The position numbers and the translations under genes were made by a program. 32,134 nt of DNA from Parcubacteria group bacterium GW2011_GWA2_37_10. Its GTDB lineage: Bacteria > Patescibacteriota > Minisyncoccia > Minisyncoccales > Staskawiczbacteraceae. How positions within the stretch are numbered: the first letter of the stretch is position 1; each line of letters opens with the position of its first letter. The stretch covers positions 19,473-51,606 of the forward strand of contig LBSQ01000001.1 in assembly GCA_000992015.1 (NCBI GenBank), written 5' to 3'. Positions 1 through 7,748 of this stretch are shown one piece after another. The notes beneath the pieces were generated by a model. It was not told the DNA's origin. It searched no databases and saw only the letters and a list, made by a program, of their open reading frames with translations.

Positions 1-2312
1 TTTGCGTCAATCATTTGCAAAAGCTGATGAAACATTCTGTGGCCTTCATTTTTATATTCAACCAAGGGATCCTGGCCGCCATAAGTTCTTAACCTTACCG
101 AGTCGCGCAAATGGTCCATATCTGAAAGATGCGCCTGCCATAAATTATCTAAAACCTTTAAACTCACAAATTTTTCAACTTGATGCATATCTTCCTCGCC
201 GATTTCTTTTTCTTTTTTATTATAATCCCCTTCTGAAAAACCTGCTTTTTTAAAAATTTCCAAAATTTTATCTTTTAATCCGCCCGCTGGCGGATTGGCT
301 GCTAAAAATTCATATCGTTTCTTATATATAATTTCCCTGTGCTTATTCATTACGTCATCATATTCCAATAAATGGTTTCTTGCGTCAAAATTGAATCCTT
401 CAATTTTTGACTGGGCAGATTCAATGGCTCCTGAAATCATATTCGCCTGAATCGGCTCGTCATCTGGAACTTTTAAAGCAGTCATTAAGTTTTTTATTTT
501 ATCTCCGCCAAAAATTCTCATCAAATCATCTTCCAAAGAAACAAAAAATTGCGAAGAACCCGGGTCGCCCTGTCTGCCTGCTCTTCCCCTTAACTGATTA
601 TCAATTCTTCTGGCGTCGTGCCTTTCTGTGCCCACAACGTGCAAGCCGCCCAGCTCCCCAACCCCTCGAGAATCATCGAGGTTTGGCGGATTACCGCCGA
701 GAATTATATCAACTCCTCTGCCTGCCATATTTGTTGCAATTGTTACAGCTCCCTTTTTTCCTGCCTGCGCAATAATTTCTCCTTCTCTTTCATGATTTTT
801 TGCATTTAAAATTTGGTGAGGAATTCCTTTGACTTCCAATAATTTTCCCAGATACTCATTTCTTTCAACAGACCTTGTGCCAACCAAAACCGGCTGGCCT
901 TTTTTGTTCAACCCCTCTATTTCTTTTACTACGGCTGAAAATTTTCCGCTTTCTGTTTTGAAAACTTTGTCGGCCAAATCTTTTCTTACCATTGGTTTAT
1001 TGGTCGGAATTACCGCAACCTCAAGATTGTAAACTTTGTCTAATTCCTCGGCCGAGGTTATTGCGGTTCCTGTCATTCCTGATATTTTTTTATAAAGCCT
1101 GAAATAATTTTGGAATGTGATTGTGGCTAATGTCAAAGATTCCGGTTTTACTTCCAAATTTTCTTTTGCCTCAACTGCCTGATGAAGCCCGGCAGACCAT
1201 CTGCGTCCGGGCAGAATTCGGCCCGTAAATTCATCAATAATCATTATTTCTCCGCCTTTTACAACATAATCTCTGTCTTTTAAAAATAAAACTTTGGCTC
1301 GCAAAGCCGATTCTAACTGATGGGTTATTGTAATGTCGTTGTCTAACCAAGGGTCAGATCCCAAACTTTTTATAACTCTGTTCTGCCCGGCTTCAGTAAA
1401 ACTGACTGCTTTCATTTTTTCGTCAACCGTGTAATCTGCCTGCCCTGAGCCCGCCGAAGGGACTTGCCCTGAGCCCGCCGAAGGGTTTCCTTCTAAAGGC
1501 AAAACAATTTTTGCAAACTGGTAATATTTTTCCGTTGCCTCTTCTTCCTGGCCGGAAATAATTAAGGGCACGCGCGCCTCATCAATTAAAATTGAGTCAA
1601 CCTCGTCAACAATGCAAAAATTAAATCCTCTTTGCGCCATTTGAGATAAATCATAAACCATGTTGTCGCGCAAATAGTCAAAACCAAACTCATGGTTTGT
1701 GCCATAAGTAATATCTGCCTCATATGCTTCTCTTCTTGAACAAGGTTTCAAAAATTCCTGCACAACTTTAAACCCTCCTAAAATATCTCTTTCTTTATCT
1801 AAATTATTTTTGTAATTGGCATCATAAATATAACCTGATTCGTTCACAATGCATCCTACAGACAGCCCCAAAGCATCATATATTTGCCCCATCCAAACCA
1901 TGTCCCTCTTGGCCAAATAGTCGTTTACAGTTACAATGTGCACCCCGCGACTTTCTATCGCGTTTAAATAGGCAGGTAACGTAGCTGACAAAGTCTTACC
2001 TTCGCCAGTGCGCATTTCGGCAATTTTGCCTTGGTGCAAAACAATGCCCCCAATCAACTGGCTGTCAAAGTGTCTCTGGTTTAAGGTTCTTTTTGCGGCT
2101 TCTCTTACCAATGCAAAAACCTCTGGAAGAATATAATCCAGAGTTTGGCCTTTTGCCAATCTTTCTTTAAACTCTTTTGTTTTTTCTTTTAGCTGTTCTG
2201 CAGAAAATTTCTGAAATTCCGGCTCAAAAGAATTTATTTTTTCAACAATGGGCGCCAATCCCTTTATATATTTTTCATTCGGATCCCCGAAAATTTTGCT
2301 AAAAATTGACAT
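1..2312 (-). CDS. secA: Preprotein translocase ATPase SecA (C-terminus beyond window)
   Basis: SecA is the ATPase motor that pushes unfolded preproteins through the SecYEG channel. The reverse strand reads open from an ATG at 2312 to the left edge, giving 770 visible residues. It is absent from the ORF track, presumably because it is cut by the window edge. Seen directly: Walker A MRTGEGKT (about residues 100-107), the DEAD-box-like VDEVDSILIDEAR, the helicase motif RGRAGRQGD, and the helical-scaffold motif EYDDVMNKHRE. The last SecA zinc tail is not visible. Three short GC-rich palindromic stretches appear as in-frame insertions near residues 277-292, 544-550 and 673-678 (see repeats). No Shine-Dalgarno precedes the ATG, and a TATAAT box lies only about 17 bases upstream, so the leader would be very short. 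An hpf gene two genes upstream recalls the hpf-secA neighbourhood of Firmicutes. Identity is certain. Confidence 0.97.
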   Translation of the reverse strand, partial: MSIFSKIFGDPNEKYIKGLAPIVEKINSFEPEFQKFSAEQLKEKTKEFKERLAKGQTLDYILPEVFALVREAAKRTLNQRHFDSQLIGGIVLHQGKIAEMRTGEGKTLSATLPAYLNAIESRGVHIVTVNDYLAKRDMVWMGQIYDALGLSVGCIVNESGYIYDANYKNNLDKERDILGGFKVVQEFLKPCSRREAYEADITYGTNHEFGFDYLRDNMVYDLSQMAQRGFNFCIVDEVDSILIDEARVPLIISGQEEEATEKYYQFAKIVLPLEGNPSAGSGQVPSAGSGQADYTVDEKMKAVSFTEAGQNRVIKSLGSDPWLDNDITITHQLESALRAKVLFLKDRDYVVKGGEIMIIDEFTGRILPGRRWSAGLHQAVEAKENLEVKPESLTLATITFQNYFRLYKKISGMTGTAITSAEELDKVYNLEVAVIPTNKPMVRKDLADKVFKTESGKFSAVVKEIEGLNKKGQPVLVGTRSVERNEYLGKLLEVKGIPHQILNAKNHEREGEIIAQAGKKGAVTIATNMAGRGVDIILGGNPPNLDDSRGVGELGGLHVVGTERHDARRIDNQLRGRAGRQGDPGSSQFFVSLEDDLMRIFGGDKIKNLMTALKVPDDEPIQANMISGAIESAQSKIEGFNFDARNHLLEYDDVMNKHREIIYKKRYEFLAANPPAGGLKDKILEIFKKAGFSEGDYNKKEKEIGEEDMHQVEKFVSLKVLDNLWQAHLSDMDHLRDSVRLRTYGGQDPLVEYKNEGHRMFHQLLQMIDA
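277..296. repeat. GC-rich palindrome inside secA (AATCCGCC...GGCGGATT)
   Basis: Perfect 8-base arms AATCCGCC / GGCGGATT with a 4-base loop. It is read in secA as NPPAGG (about residues 673-678), in the linker after the helical-scaffold start. The G+C richness contrasts sharply with the AT-rich surroundings, and the residues fall where SecA proteins vary in length. It is probably an in-frame palindromic repeat insertion. Confidence 0.6.
664..681. repeat. Palindrome inside secA (CCTCGA-N6-TCGAGG)
   Basis: Perfect 6-base arms around a 6-base loop, translated in secA as part of NLDDSRG (residues 544-550), just before the conserved GELGGLHVVGTERH stretch. SecA length varies here between species, so a repeat origin is likely but less certain than for the 1441-1485 element. 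Confidence 0.45.
1441..1485. repeat. Two tandem 21-base GC-rich repeats inside secA
   Basis: Two identical copies of a 21-base unit containing CCCTGAGCCCGCCGAAGGG lie at 1441-1461 and 1465-1485, with a 24-base (8-codon) period, so the reading frame is kept. SecA reads them as PSAGSGQV and PSAGSGQA (about residues 277-292), directly before the conserved DYTVDEK stretch of the preprotein cross-linking domain. The unit is much richer in G+C than the surrounding gene. It looks like a dispersed palindromic repeat that has duplicated inside an essential gene. Confidence 0.8.
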
Positions 2313-2328
2313 ATAGTTATTCTGTTAT

Positions 2329-2355
2329 ATTATACGAAAAACCGCATTTATTCAA
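2329..2355 (-). promoter_or_regulatory. Possible secA promoter with very short leader
   Basis: On the reverse strand a perfect TATAAT (2329-2334) is preceded, at a short 15-base spacing, by TTGAAT (2350-2355), which lies inside the upstream terminator hairpin. Transcription would start about 10 bases before the secA ATG, leaving no room for a Shine-Dalgarno. The -10 box is strong; the -35 box is weak. Confidence 0.4.
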
Positions 2356-2363
2356 TGCGGTTT
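2336..2363 (-). terminator. Rho-independent terminator after the speD-like gene
   Basis: On the reverse strand, AAACCGCAT / ATGCGGTTT form a 9-base stem with a short loop, followed by a run of T. It lies between the end of the AdoMet decarboxylase gene and secA, so it would end the upstream transcript just before secA begins its own. Confidence 0.75.
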
Positions 2364-2383
2364 GAAGACAAAATGGTTTATTG

Positions 2384-2788
2384 TTATTCTTTTGTGGCGC
2401 CGCGGAGGGTGGTATTAAAAACAAGGTTTTGCGCCTTAAAAAAGTTTTTTGTGAAATCAACTGCTTTTTGCTGGTCGTAAAATTTGCAGGAAAATATATC
2501 AATGAAAACAGAGTTATCTGTTTCAGCAAAGTGTCCCGATATTAAAGAAGTTTCTATCAATTGAGCTAAGCTGTATCCCGAAACTTTCGGGTCTTCGCCA
2601 AAACGCGCGACTACCGGCTCTCCGAATCTTTTCATGTCTATTAAATCGCAAACTTCAATGGCATATTGTTTTATTTTTTCTCCGCTGCTTATAGTTTCGT
2701 GGTCGCACCCAAATAAATCTATTGAAGTGAGCATTCCCCATACGCCCCTACGTTCATACTCACTTTCAGAAATTGTGTTATTATTCAT
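2384..2788 (-). CDS. speD: S-adenosylmethionine decarboxylase family protein (pyruvoyl enzyme)
   Basis: The family decarboxylates AdoMet for polyamine synthesis; some homologs have become ornithine or arginine decarboxylases. The protein is 134 residues from the ATG at 2788. The TTG used by the ORF track at 2824 overlaps the hpf end and is less likely. Seen: SIDLFGCD near the N-terminus, then TSLISGHF and DIFSC. Aligned to the Thermotoga-type enzyme, the pyruvoyl-forming Ser (S81), catalytic His (H86) and Cys (C101) keep the family spacing of 5 and 15 residues. The usual E-S-H around the cleaved serine is T-S-L here, so cleavage would be between Thr and Ser. Family membership is well supported; the substrate is not. 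It lies between hpf and secA and ends at a hairpin terminator. Confidence 0.78.
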   Translation of the reverse strand: MNNNTISESEYERRGVWGMLTSIDLFGCDHETISSGEKIKQYAIEVCDLIDMKRFGEPVVARFGEDPKVSGYSLAQLIETSLISGHFAETDNSVFIDIFSCKFYDQQKAVDFTKNFFKAQNLVFNTTLRGATKE

Positions 2789-2820
2789 CTTTTTCAATTT
2801 TATATTATGCCGAATATCTG

Positions 2821-3213
2821 TCAAGGTGTGAATAAATCGCGGCGGCGAGGACGACGCGCTAAATCATTTTTTTTTAATTTATATTTTTTAATCTCCTGCT
2901 GTAACTTGTCTTTAATTTCCACGACGGTCAAAAACAAATCGTTTCCGGCTGATTGCGCCATTATTTTTTTACCGGGCAATAAAATTCTTGCCTCTGACCT
3001 GAAAACATTGCCTTTGTTATGGTGTTTACTTTCTTTTTCAATCTCAAAAAAAACTTCTGCTAATGTTTTTTTATCCCGCCTGGAATTCGCCAAAGGGTCT
3101 TCCTCGCGCTTTAAAACATCTATAAATTTTTTAAGACTTCCGATTTTTTCTTCAATAAAACTTTTAAGCGGCGCTGTTAATTCAAGATTTTTTGTTCTGA
3201 TTAAAATTTTCAT
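2821..3213 (-). CDS. hpf: HPF/RaiA-type ribosome hibernation factor
   Basis: The protein binds the 30S decoding region and inactivates or dimerises idle ribosomes. At 130 residues it has the short form, with no long C-terminal dimerisation domain. The N-terminus MKILIRTKNLELTAPLKSFIEEKI and the later EARILLPGKKIMAQSAGNDLFLTVVEIKDKLQQEIKKYK match the beta-alpha-beta-beta-beta-alpha family pattern, and the tail is basic (RRPRRRD). The start ATG at 3213 lies directly after a short repeated motif, TATCGCTACGGTAAAA. The order hpf, speD-like, secA resembles the hpf-secA neighbourhood of Firmicutes with one gene inserted. Confidence 0.88.
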   Translation of the reverse strand: MKILIRTKNLELTAPLKSFIEEKIGSLKKFIDVLKREEDPLANSRRDKKTLAEVFFEIEKESKHHNKGNVFRSEARILLPGKKIMAQSAGNDLFLTVVEIKDKLQQEIKKYKLKKNDLARRPRRRDLFTP

Positions 3214-3234
3214 AATTTTTACCGTAGCGATATA
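3214..3234. repeat. Dispersed motif copy 1 (TTTTTACCGTAGCGATATA)
   Basis: One of three near-identical copies in the window (others near 13540 and 26105). The shared core is GTAGCGATAT preceded by a T-run. This copy lies immediately upstream of the hpf start. Confidence 0.55.
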
Positions 3235-3241
3235 ATTATTT

Positions 3242-4153
3242 TCATAAAATTTGCACCTCTGTCTCTAATGATACGTCAGAAGTTTTTTTAACTTTTTTTT
3301 GAACCAATTTAATTAAAGCCAGAACATCTTTGGCTTTGGCGTTTCCTAAATTAATAATAAAATTTGCATGCTGCAGAGATATCTGGGCTCCACCTATTTT
3401 TTTGCCCTTGAGCCCGGCTTTTTCAATTAATTCTCCTGCTCGGATAACCTTACCCCTTTTTTCAGGATTCACAAAAACCGAGCCGGCAGAGGGAAATGTT
3501 ACGGGGTGGCTATTTTTTCTGTAACTCATAAATTTATTCATTCTTCCTTTTATTTCCTCTTTATTTCCTTTTTTAGGCGTAAAGGTCGCAGAAATAATTA
3601 TCAAATTTTTTCTCTTTTTAAAGATGCTATTTTTTAATGAAAACTTGCACTGCTCTTTTGAAAAAAATTTAGTTTTCAGGTTTTTTATATCTAACGCCTC
3701 AATGCTCTCTATCCAGTCTGAAACTTTTTCATTAAATGCCTGCGCGTGCCCATATACGGCTCCGCCAACTGTTGCCCCCGGAATTCCGGATGCCCATTCA
3801 AATCCTGAAAAACTATTTTCTGCCGCGCAATCCGCTAAATCATAGAGGGTGGTTCCGGCGAAAGAAAAAATCTTGTCTTCTTCCGCTTTGCACCCTAAAA
3901 TTTCAATTTTTACAACCAGTCCGTTAAACCCTTTGTCTAAAACCAGAACATTGCTGCCGCCGCCCAATATGAAAACAGGCAGTTTAAGCTCTTTTGCGAT
4001 TTTTACGGCGCAAAGTAAATCTTCTTTAGATTTTGCAACAAAAAAATATTTGGCCGGTCCGCCGATTTTAAATGTTGTATGGTTCTTTAACGGAATATTT
4101 TTCTGGACATCCGGTAATTCTTTTTTCAATTTTTCTAAAATTTGGTCTTCCAT
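3242..4153 (-). CDS. murB: UDP-N-acetylenolpyruvoylglucosamine reductase MurB
   Basis: MurB uses FAD and NADPH to reduce UDP-GlcNAc-enolpyruvate to UDP-MurNAc, the second committed step of cytoplasmic peptidoglycan synthesis. The protein is 303 residues, normal for the short (type II-like) form. Seen: the N-terminal NHTTFKIGGPAKYF, the FAD-binding GGGSNVLV, the SGIPGATVGGAVYGHAQAF stretch, YRKNSHP, the proton-donor motif GSVFVNP, and the C-terminal LETEVQIL with its conserved Glu. The ATG lies one base after the stop of the upstream protease/peptidoglycan-binding gene, so the two are very likely co-transcribed and translationally coupled. Its presence indicates that the organism makes peptidoglycan. 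Confidence 0.97.
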   Translation of the reverse strand: MEDQILEKLKKELPDVQKNIPLKNHTTFKIGGPAKYFFVAKSKEDLLCAVKIAKELKLPVFILGGGSNVLVLDKGFNGLVVKIEILGCKAEEDKIFSFAGTTLYDLADCAAENSFSGFEWASGIPGATVGGAVYGHAQAFNEKVSDWIESIEALDIKNLKTKFFSKEQCKFSLKNSIFKKRKNLIIISATFTPKKGNKEEIKGRMNKFMSYRKNSHPVTFPSAGSVFVNPEKRGKVIRAGELIEKAGLKGKKIGGAQISLQHANFIINLGNAKAKDVLALIKLVQKKVKKTSDVSLETEVQIL

Positions 4154-4154
4154 A

Positions 4155-5806
4155 TTATCCGTCGGATAAAAAGAAATTTATTTTTATTCTTGTTGCTGGG
4201 CCCACAACGCCTGTTCCCGAGAACAGCCCAAGGGGCGCTAAAATTTCTACCCTATATTTTTCCTGAAAACGAATTACGGCTGATCTGGTTAAACTGCCAA
4301 AATATCCCGTCACAAAACCTTCTGGATAAATGTCCACCCCCTGCGATTTTAAAAAAGTTTGCAGACATTTAATCTCGCTATTGTTTGACATTCCAAAAGA
4401 AAGATTATTATTTATCTTAGAACAAGCGCTATTATTGCTATTACCGCCATTTCTCTGGGCAATTATATCCGCAATTTGTTTTTTAAGAGAAGCTATTTGG
4501 TCTAATAATTTTTGAATTAAAACCTGGTCTTCTTGAGACGTCTGCCCCTCAATAGAAACGGTAAAAGTATATGGGTATGTAAATTCAAAACCGTCGAATC
4601 CTTCAATCTTTGTCTGCAGAGAGGGAATAATAATCAGGGAATTGTAGTCTGCGCCAAAATTTTTAATAGTGATTTCTCCCTGTTCTTTTTTATCAAGCTT
4701 TAAAAATTTTATTGAATAATTATTATCCTTGTCAAAAACAATATATGGAACTTGGAAATTTAATCCGGCCGAGCTTGAAAAATTTAGTTTTAAATCGCAC
4801 TATTTCCGACCAAAGGCAAAAAATTAAGCGTGGAATTCAGCCTGAGGTTTTTTAAATTAGCATTTAAATAACAATACTTTATATCAAGAGAACAGTCGTT
4901 GACAACAGATGTTATCGTCCAATTCGTAAAAATCTGGGAAAAATCTTCTTTAACTCCATTTCTCTTCAGAGCATAGTTTATGCTGTTTATGCCGGTAAGC
5001 TTTGATTTTAAGGAATCGACCAGAATATCTATGCCATAATGGTCAATTAAATAATGGGTAAACAGGCTCACAACCCCATAATCATATTTACTTTCCTGCC
5101 ATTCGGTCAAAGAGTCTGTCGGCTTTTCCAAAAAAGTCTGCGCTCTTTTTTGAAGGTTGCTTCCGGAATAAGAAGTGTCATAACCCAGAATATTTGAAGA
5201 ATAATCTGCCCTTGCTTCATTTAACCAGACCTCTTCTTGGACATCAAAAATTTTGTCTTTTTGGTTAAAGGTAATCAGGTGCGCGAGCTCATGGGCCAAA
5301 AATACCTTTATTTCCGGGTTATCAATCTGACTTATCGGCAAATAAAGCATTTCTCTTTCGTTTGAATCAGAAATCTGTAGTTTTAAATATTCATCTGCAG
5401 AACGGAAATAGCCTCCTGTGCCCTCTTTCATTGGATGAAACAGAATGGTAATTTTTGCGTCTCCGTCAACCCCGGGTTTCCATTCGGAACCGAAAACAGA
5501 AGTCAGTGTTGGATAAATCCTGTTAGAAAACTCTGAAGACAAAGAATCTAAATTTAAAAGAATTTCGTTCTGTTTTGCCGGCATTTGAGAATCCAACCAC
5601 TTTTTTTCTACATAAAAATAAATATTAGAAGTGGTTTTAACCAGCGTGGCTGTTGTTTGAGACCTGGCTGACGAGTCATAGTTGCTGTCTATATAAAAAT
5701 TTACGCTGTCGCCGGAATTAACAGCCCTAACGGCTGAAGGCGCGAGTAAAATAAAAAAGAGGGCAAGTATTAAAATTTTTTTGTTTGACACTCCAAAAAA
5801 AATCAT
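4155..5806 (-). pseudogene. Secreted HExxH metalloprotease with peptidoglycan-binding tail, split by a frameshift
   Basis: The first part (5806 to 4790, 338 residues) has a signal peptide (KKILILALFFILLAPSAVRA) and a zinc-protease motif HELAH at 172-176, with a likely third ligand in WLNEARADY (E197). After VGNSA the frame hits a stop. The -1 frame from 4796 stays open for 213 codons to 4155. I translated it: it holds a beta-rich segment, a coiled coil (QKLLDQIASLKKQIADII) and a peptidoglycan-binding domain (IKCLQTFLKSQG...FGSLTRSAVIRFQ). The junction restores a smooth sequence (NSA-DLKLNF) if one base is added near 4797. The track's 78-residue ORF at 4155-4391 is only the end of this tail. 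No canonical slippery heptamer is visible, so a one-base deletion or a sequencing error is more likely than programmed frameshifting. Probable role: cell-wall-anchored surface protease. Confidence 0.8.
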
Positions 5807-5879
5807 GAATTAAATTTTTTTATACAACGGGCCTGATGCTTGCTTTAATATTAACACGATAAAGCGATGCGAGGAAATT

Positions 5880-7748
5880 TTATCCCTTAAACGGCTTATA
5901 ATGAGGCAAAAAACTTCTCAAAATACTGATTATTTTTTCGTCTTGAGGACTGCCTACGATTTTTTTGAGTTCTTCTATCTTTTTCTCTAATTTTACTGAA
6001 TCTATATTGGAAAGATTTGCCATAAAAATTTTTTGGTTTTGCGTCGCAACGGTACCTTCCTCTGCCGTAAGTATTTCTTCAAAAAGTTTTTCACCCGGCC
6101 TTGGTTTTGTAAAAACAATGGCGATGTCTTTGTCTAATTCAAGCCCGGACAATTTAATCATTTCTTTAGCAAGGTCTAAAATTTTAACCGGTTCTCCCAT
6201 GTCTAAAACAAACACTTCCCCTCCTTTGCCCATAGACCCTGCCTGCACAACAAGCAGGCACGCTTCAGAAATCAGCATTAAATATCTTTTCATTTTAGGG
6301 TGGGTAACTTCTACGGGCCCCCCTTTTCTGATTTGCTCCTTGAACGTCGGCATCACGCTTCCTCTGCTGTTTAATACGTTTCCGAATCTTACGGAAATAA
6401 ATTTAACATTATTTTTTTGGTTATATGCCTGGCATATCATTTCGCCAACTCTTTTTGTGGCGCCCATCACCGAAGTCGGATTTACCGCTTTGTCCGTTGA
6501 AATAAAAATAAATTTTTCAACATTGGTTTCCAAACTGACTTGTGCCAAGTTTTTTACGGCAAAAATATTATTTTTTACCGCTTCATCGGGTTGGGCTTCC
6601 ATTAAAGGAACGTGTTTATATGCCGCCGCATGAAAAATAATTTTTGGCCCAAAGTTTTTAAAAACTTCTTCTATTTTTTTTCTGTCTAAAATATTTGCTA
6701 CTAAAGATTTAATCTCCAAGTGCGGAAACTTATTTTTTAGTTCTTCTGAAATATTAAAAATCCCGGTTTCGTCTTGGTCTAAAAGCATAAGCAGAGACGG
6801 ATTAAATTTTGCGGTTTGCCTTGATAATTCAGATCCAATTGAACCCGCGGCGCCAGTTATTAAAACCACTTTATCTTTTATAAAATTTTCAATTTGTTTT
6901 ATTTCTAACGAAACCCGTTCTCTTCCCAATAAATCCTCCACCCCAACATCTTTGAGGCTGCGCAAAGATAAGTGGCCGTTGATAATTTCGGTTATCGGCG
7001 GTGTAATTTTAATTTTTTTTAATCCTGCCTTCTTTCCATTTTCAATTGCATTTTTAATTGTTTTTCCGCTTGCCGACGGCAGTGCAATAACCATTTGTTC
7101 AATCTGATATTTTTTTACAATTTTTTGGATATCTTCAATTTTTCCTAAAACTCTAAGCCCATGAATCGTTATGTTTTGTTTTATGGAACTGTCATCAATA
7201 AATCCAACCGGAGTATACGGGCTGTTTACAGCCGAAAACATGCTTCTTAAAATCTGCTCTCCGGCATCTCCCGCTCCGATAATAAGTATTTTTTCCTTTT
7301 TCAGCAACCTGTTGGACCCGATAATGTGCAAATAAATTCTTTTGGCAAAACGCAAGGCTCCGCACAAAACAAATACAAAAATATAACTTATAAAAATAAT
7401 TGACCTTGGGAAAGTTGCGAAGGAGGTAAAATCTTTGGAAATATAAATCGCAGCTCCCAAAAACAAGAAGGAAATGCTTGTAGCCTTAAACAAAGAAATC
7501 AACTCGCTGGCTGAAACATAAGACCACGAAAAAGAATAAAGCCCCTGAGAATAAAATATAGGGATAGTAAAGATTATGGCGAGCCCGGCGGTTTCAAAAA
7601 TAAAGTGTAAATATTGCGCAGGCACGAGGCCGTCAAATCTTATTAAAAAAGCCAACCAAACCGAAACAGCAATTAAAATTACGTCTGTCAAAATAAAAAA
7701 TATATTGCGTGTTACAATTGTTTTTTTAAATAGAGAATGAAAGTTCAT
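5880..7748 (-). CDS. Membrane-bound nucleotide-sugar 4,6-dehydratase (PglF/CapD/WbpM-like)
   Basis: Enzymes of this family convert UDP-GlcNAc to the 4-keto-6-deoxy sugar, the precursor of bacillosamine- or QuiNAc-type residues. The protein is 622 residues, the usual length. About four N-terminal membrane segments (residues 17-140) are followed by a first Rossmann unit (LIIGAGDAGEQ, 156-164) and a catalytic dehydratase domain with TGAAGSIG (298-305). It also has ISTDKAVNPTSVMGATK (416-432), where Met replaces the usual SDR Tyr, as in PglF-type dehydratases. It starts in a 4-base overlap with the upstream aminotransferase, which should use its keto product. The exact sugar is not determined by sequence. 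Confidence 0.93.
   Translation of the reverse strand: MNFHSLFKKTIVTRNIFFILTDVILIAVSVWLAFLIRFDGLVPAQYLHFIFETAGLAIIFTIPIFYSQGLYSFSWSYVSASELISLFKATSISFLFLGAAIYISKDFTSFATFPRSIIFISYIFVFVLCGALRFAKRIYLHIIGSNRLLKKEKILIIGAGDAGEQILRSMFSAVNSPYTPVGFIDDSSIKQNITIHGLRVLGKIEDIQKIVKKYQIEQMVIALPSASGKTIKNAIENGKKAGLKKIKITPPITEIINGHLSLRSLKDVGVEDLLGRERVSLEIKQIENFIKDKVVLITGAAGSIGSELSRQTAKFNPSLLMLLDQDETGIFNISEELKNKFPHLEIKSLVANILDRKKIEEVFKNFGPKIIFHAAAYKHVPLMEAQPDEAVKNNIFAVKNLAQVSLETNVEKFIFISTDKAVNPTSVMGATKRVGEMICQAYNQKNNVKFISVRFGNVLNSRGSVMPTFKEQIRKGGPVEVTHPKMKRYLMLISEACLLVVQAGSMGKGGEVFVLDMGEPVKILDLAKEMIKLSGLELDKDIAIVFTKPRPGEKLFEEILTAEEGTVATQNQKIFMANLSNIDSVKLEKKIEELKKIVGSPQDEKIISILRSFLPHYKPFKG

Noticed and set aside
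4155-4391. Separate 78-residue peptidoglycan-binding gene
   Set aside because: The same frame is open upstream to 4796 and joins the metalloprotease after a one-base shift, so it is the tail of that gene.
4790-4800. Programmed -1 ribosomal frameshift in the metalloprotease
   Set aside because: No X-XXY-YYZ slippery heptamer in the right phase and no obvious downstream stem; mutation or sequencing error is simpler.
5820-5880. GCTTTA...TAAAGC pairing after the dehydratase start region
   Set aside because: Only a 6-base stem with a long loop and no T-run; not a credible terminator.
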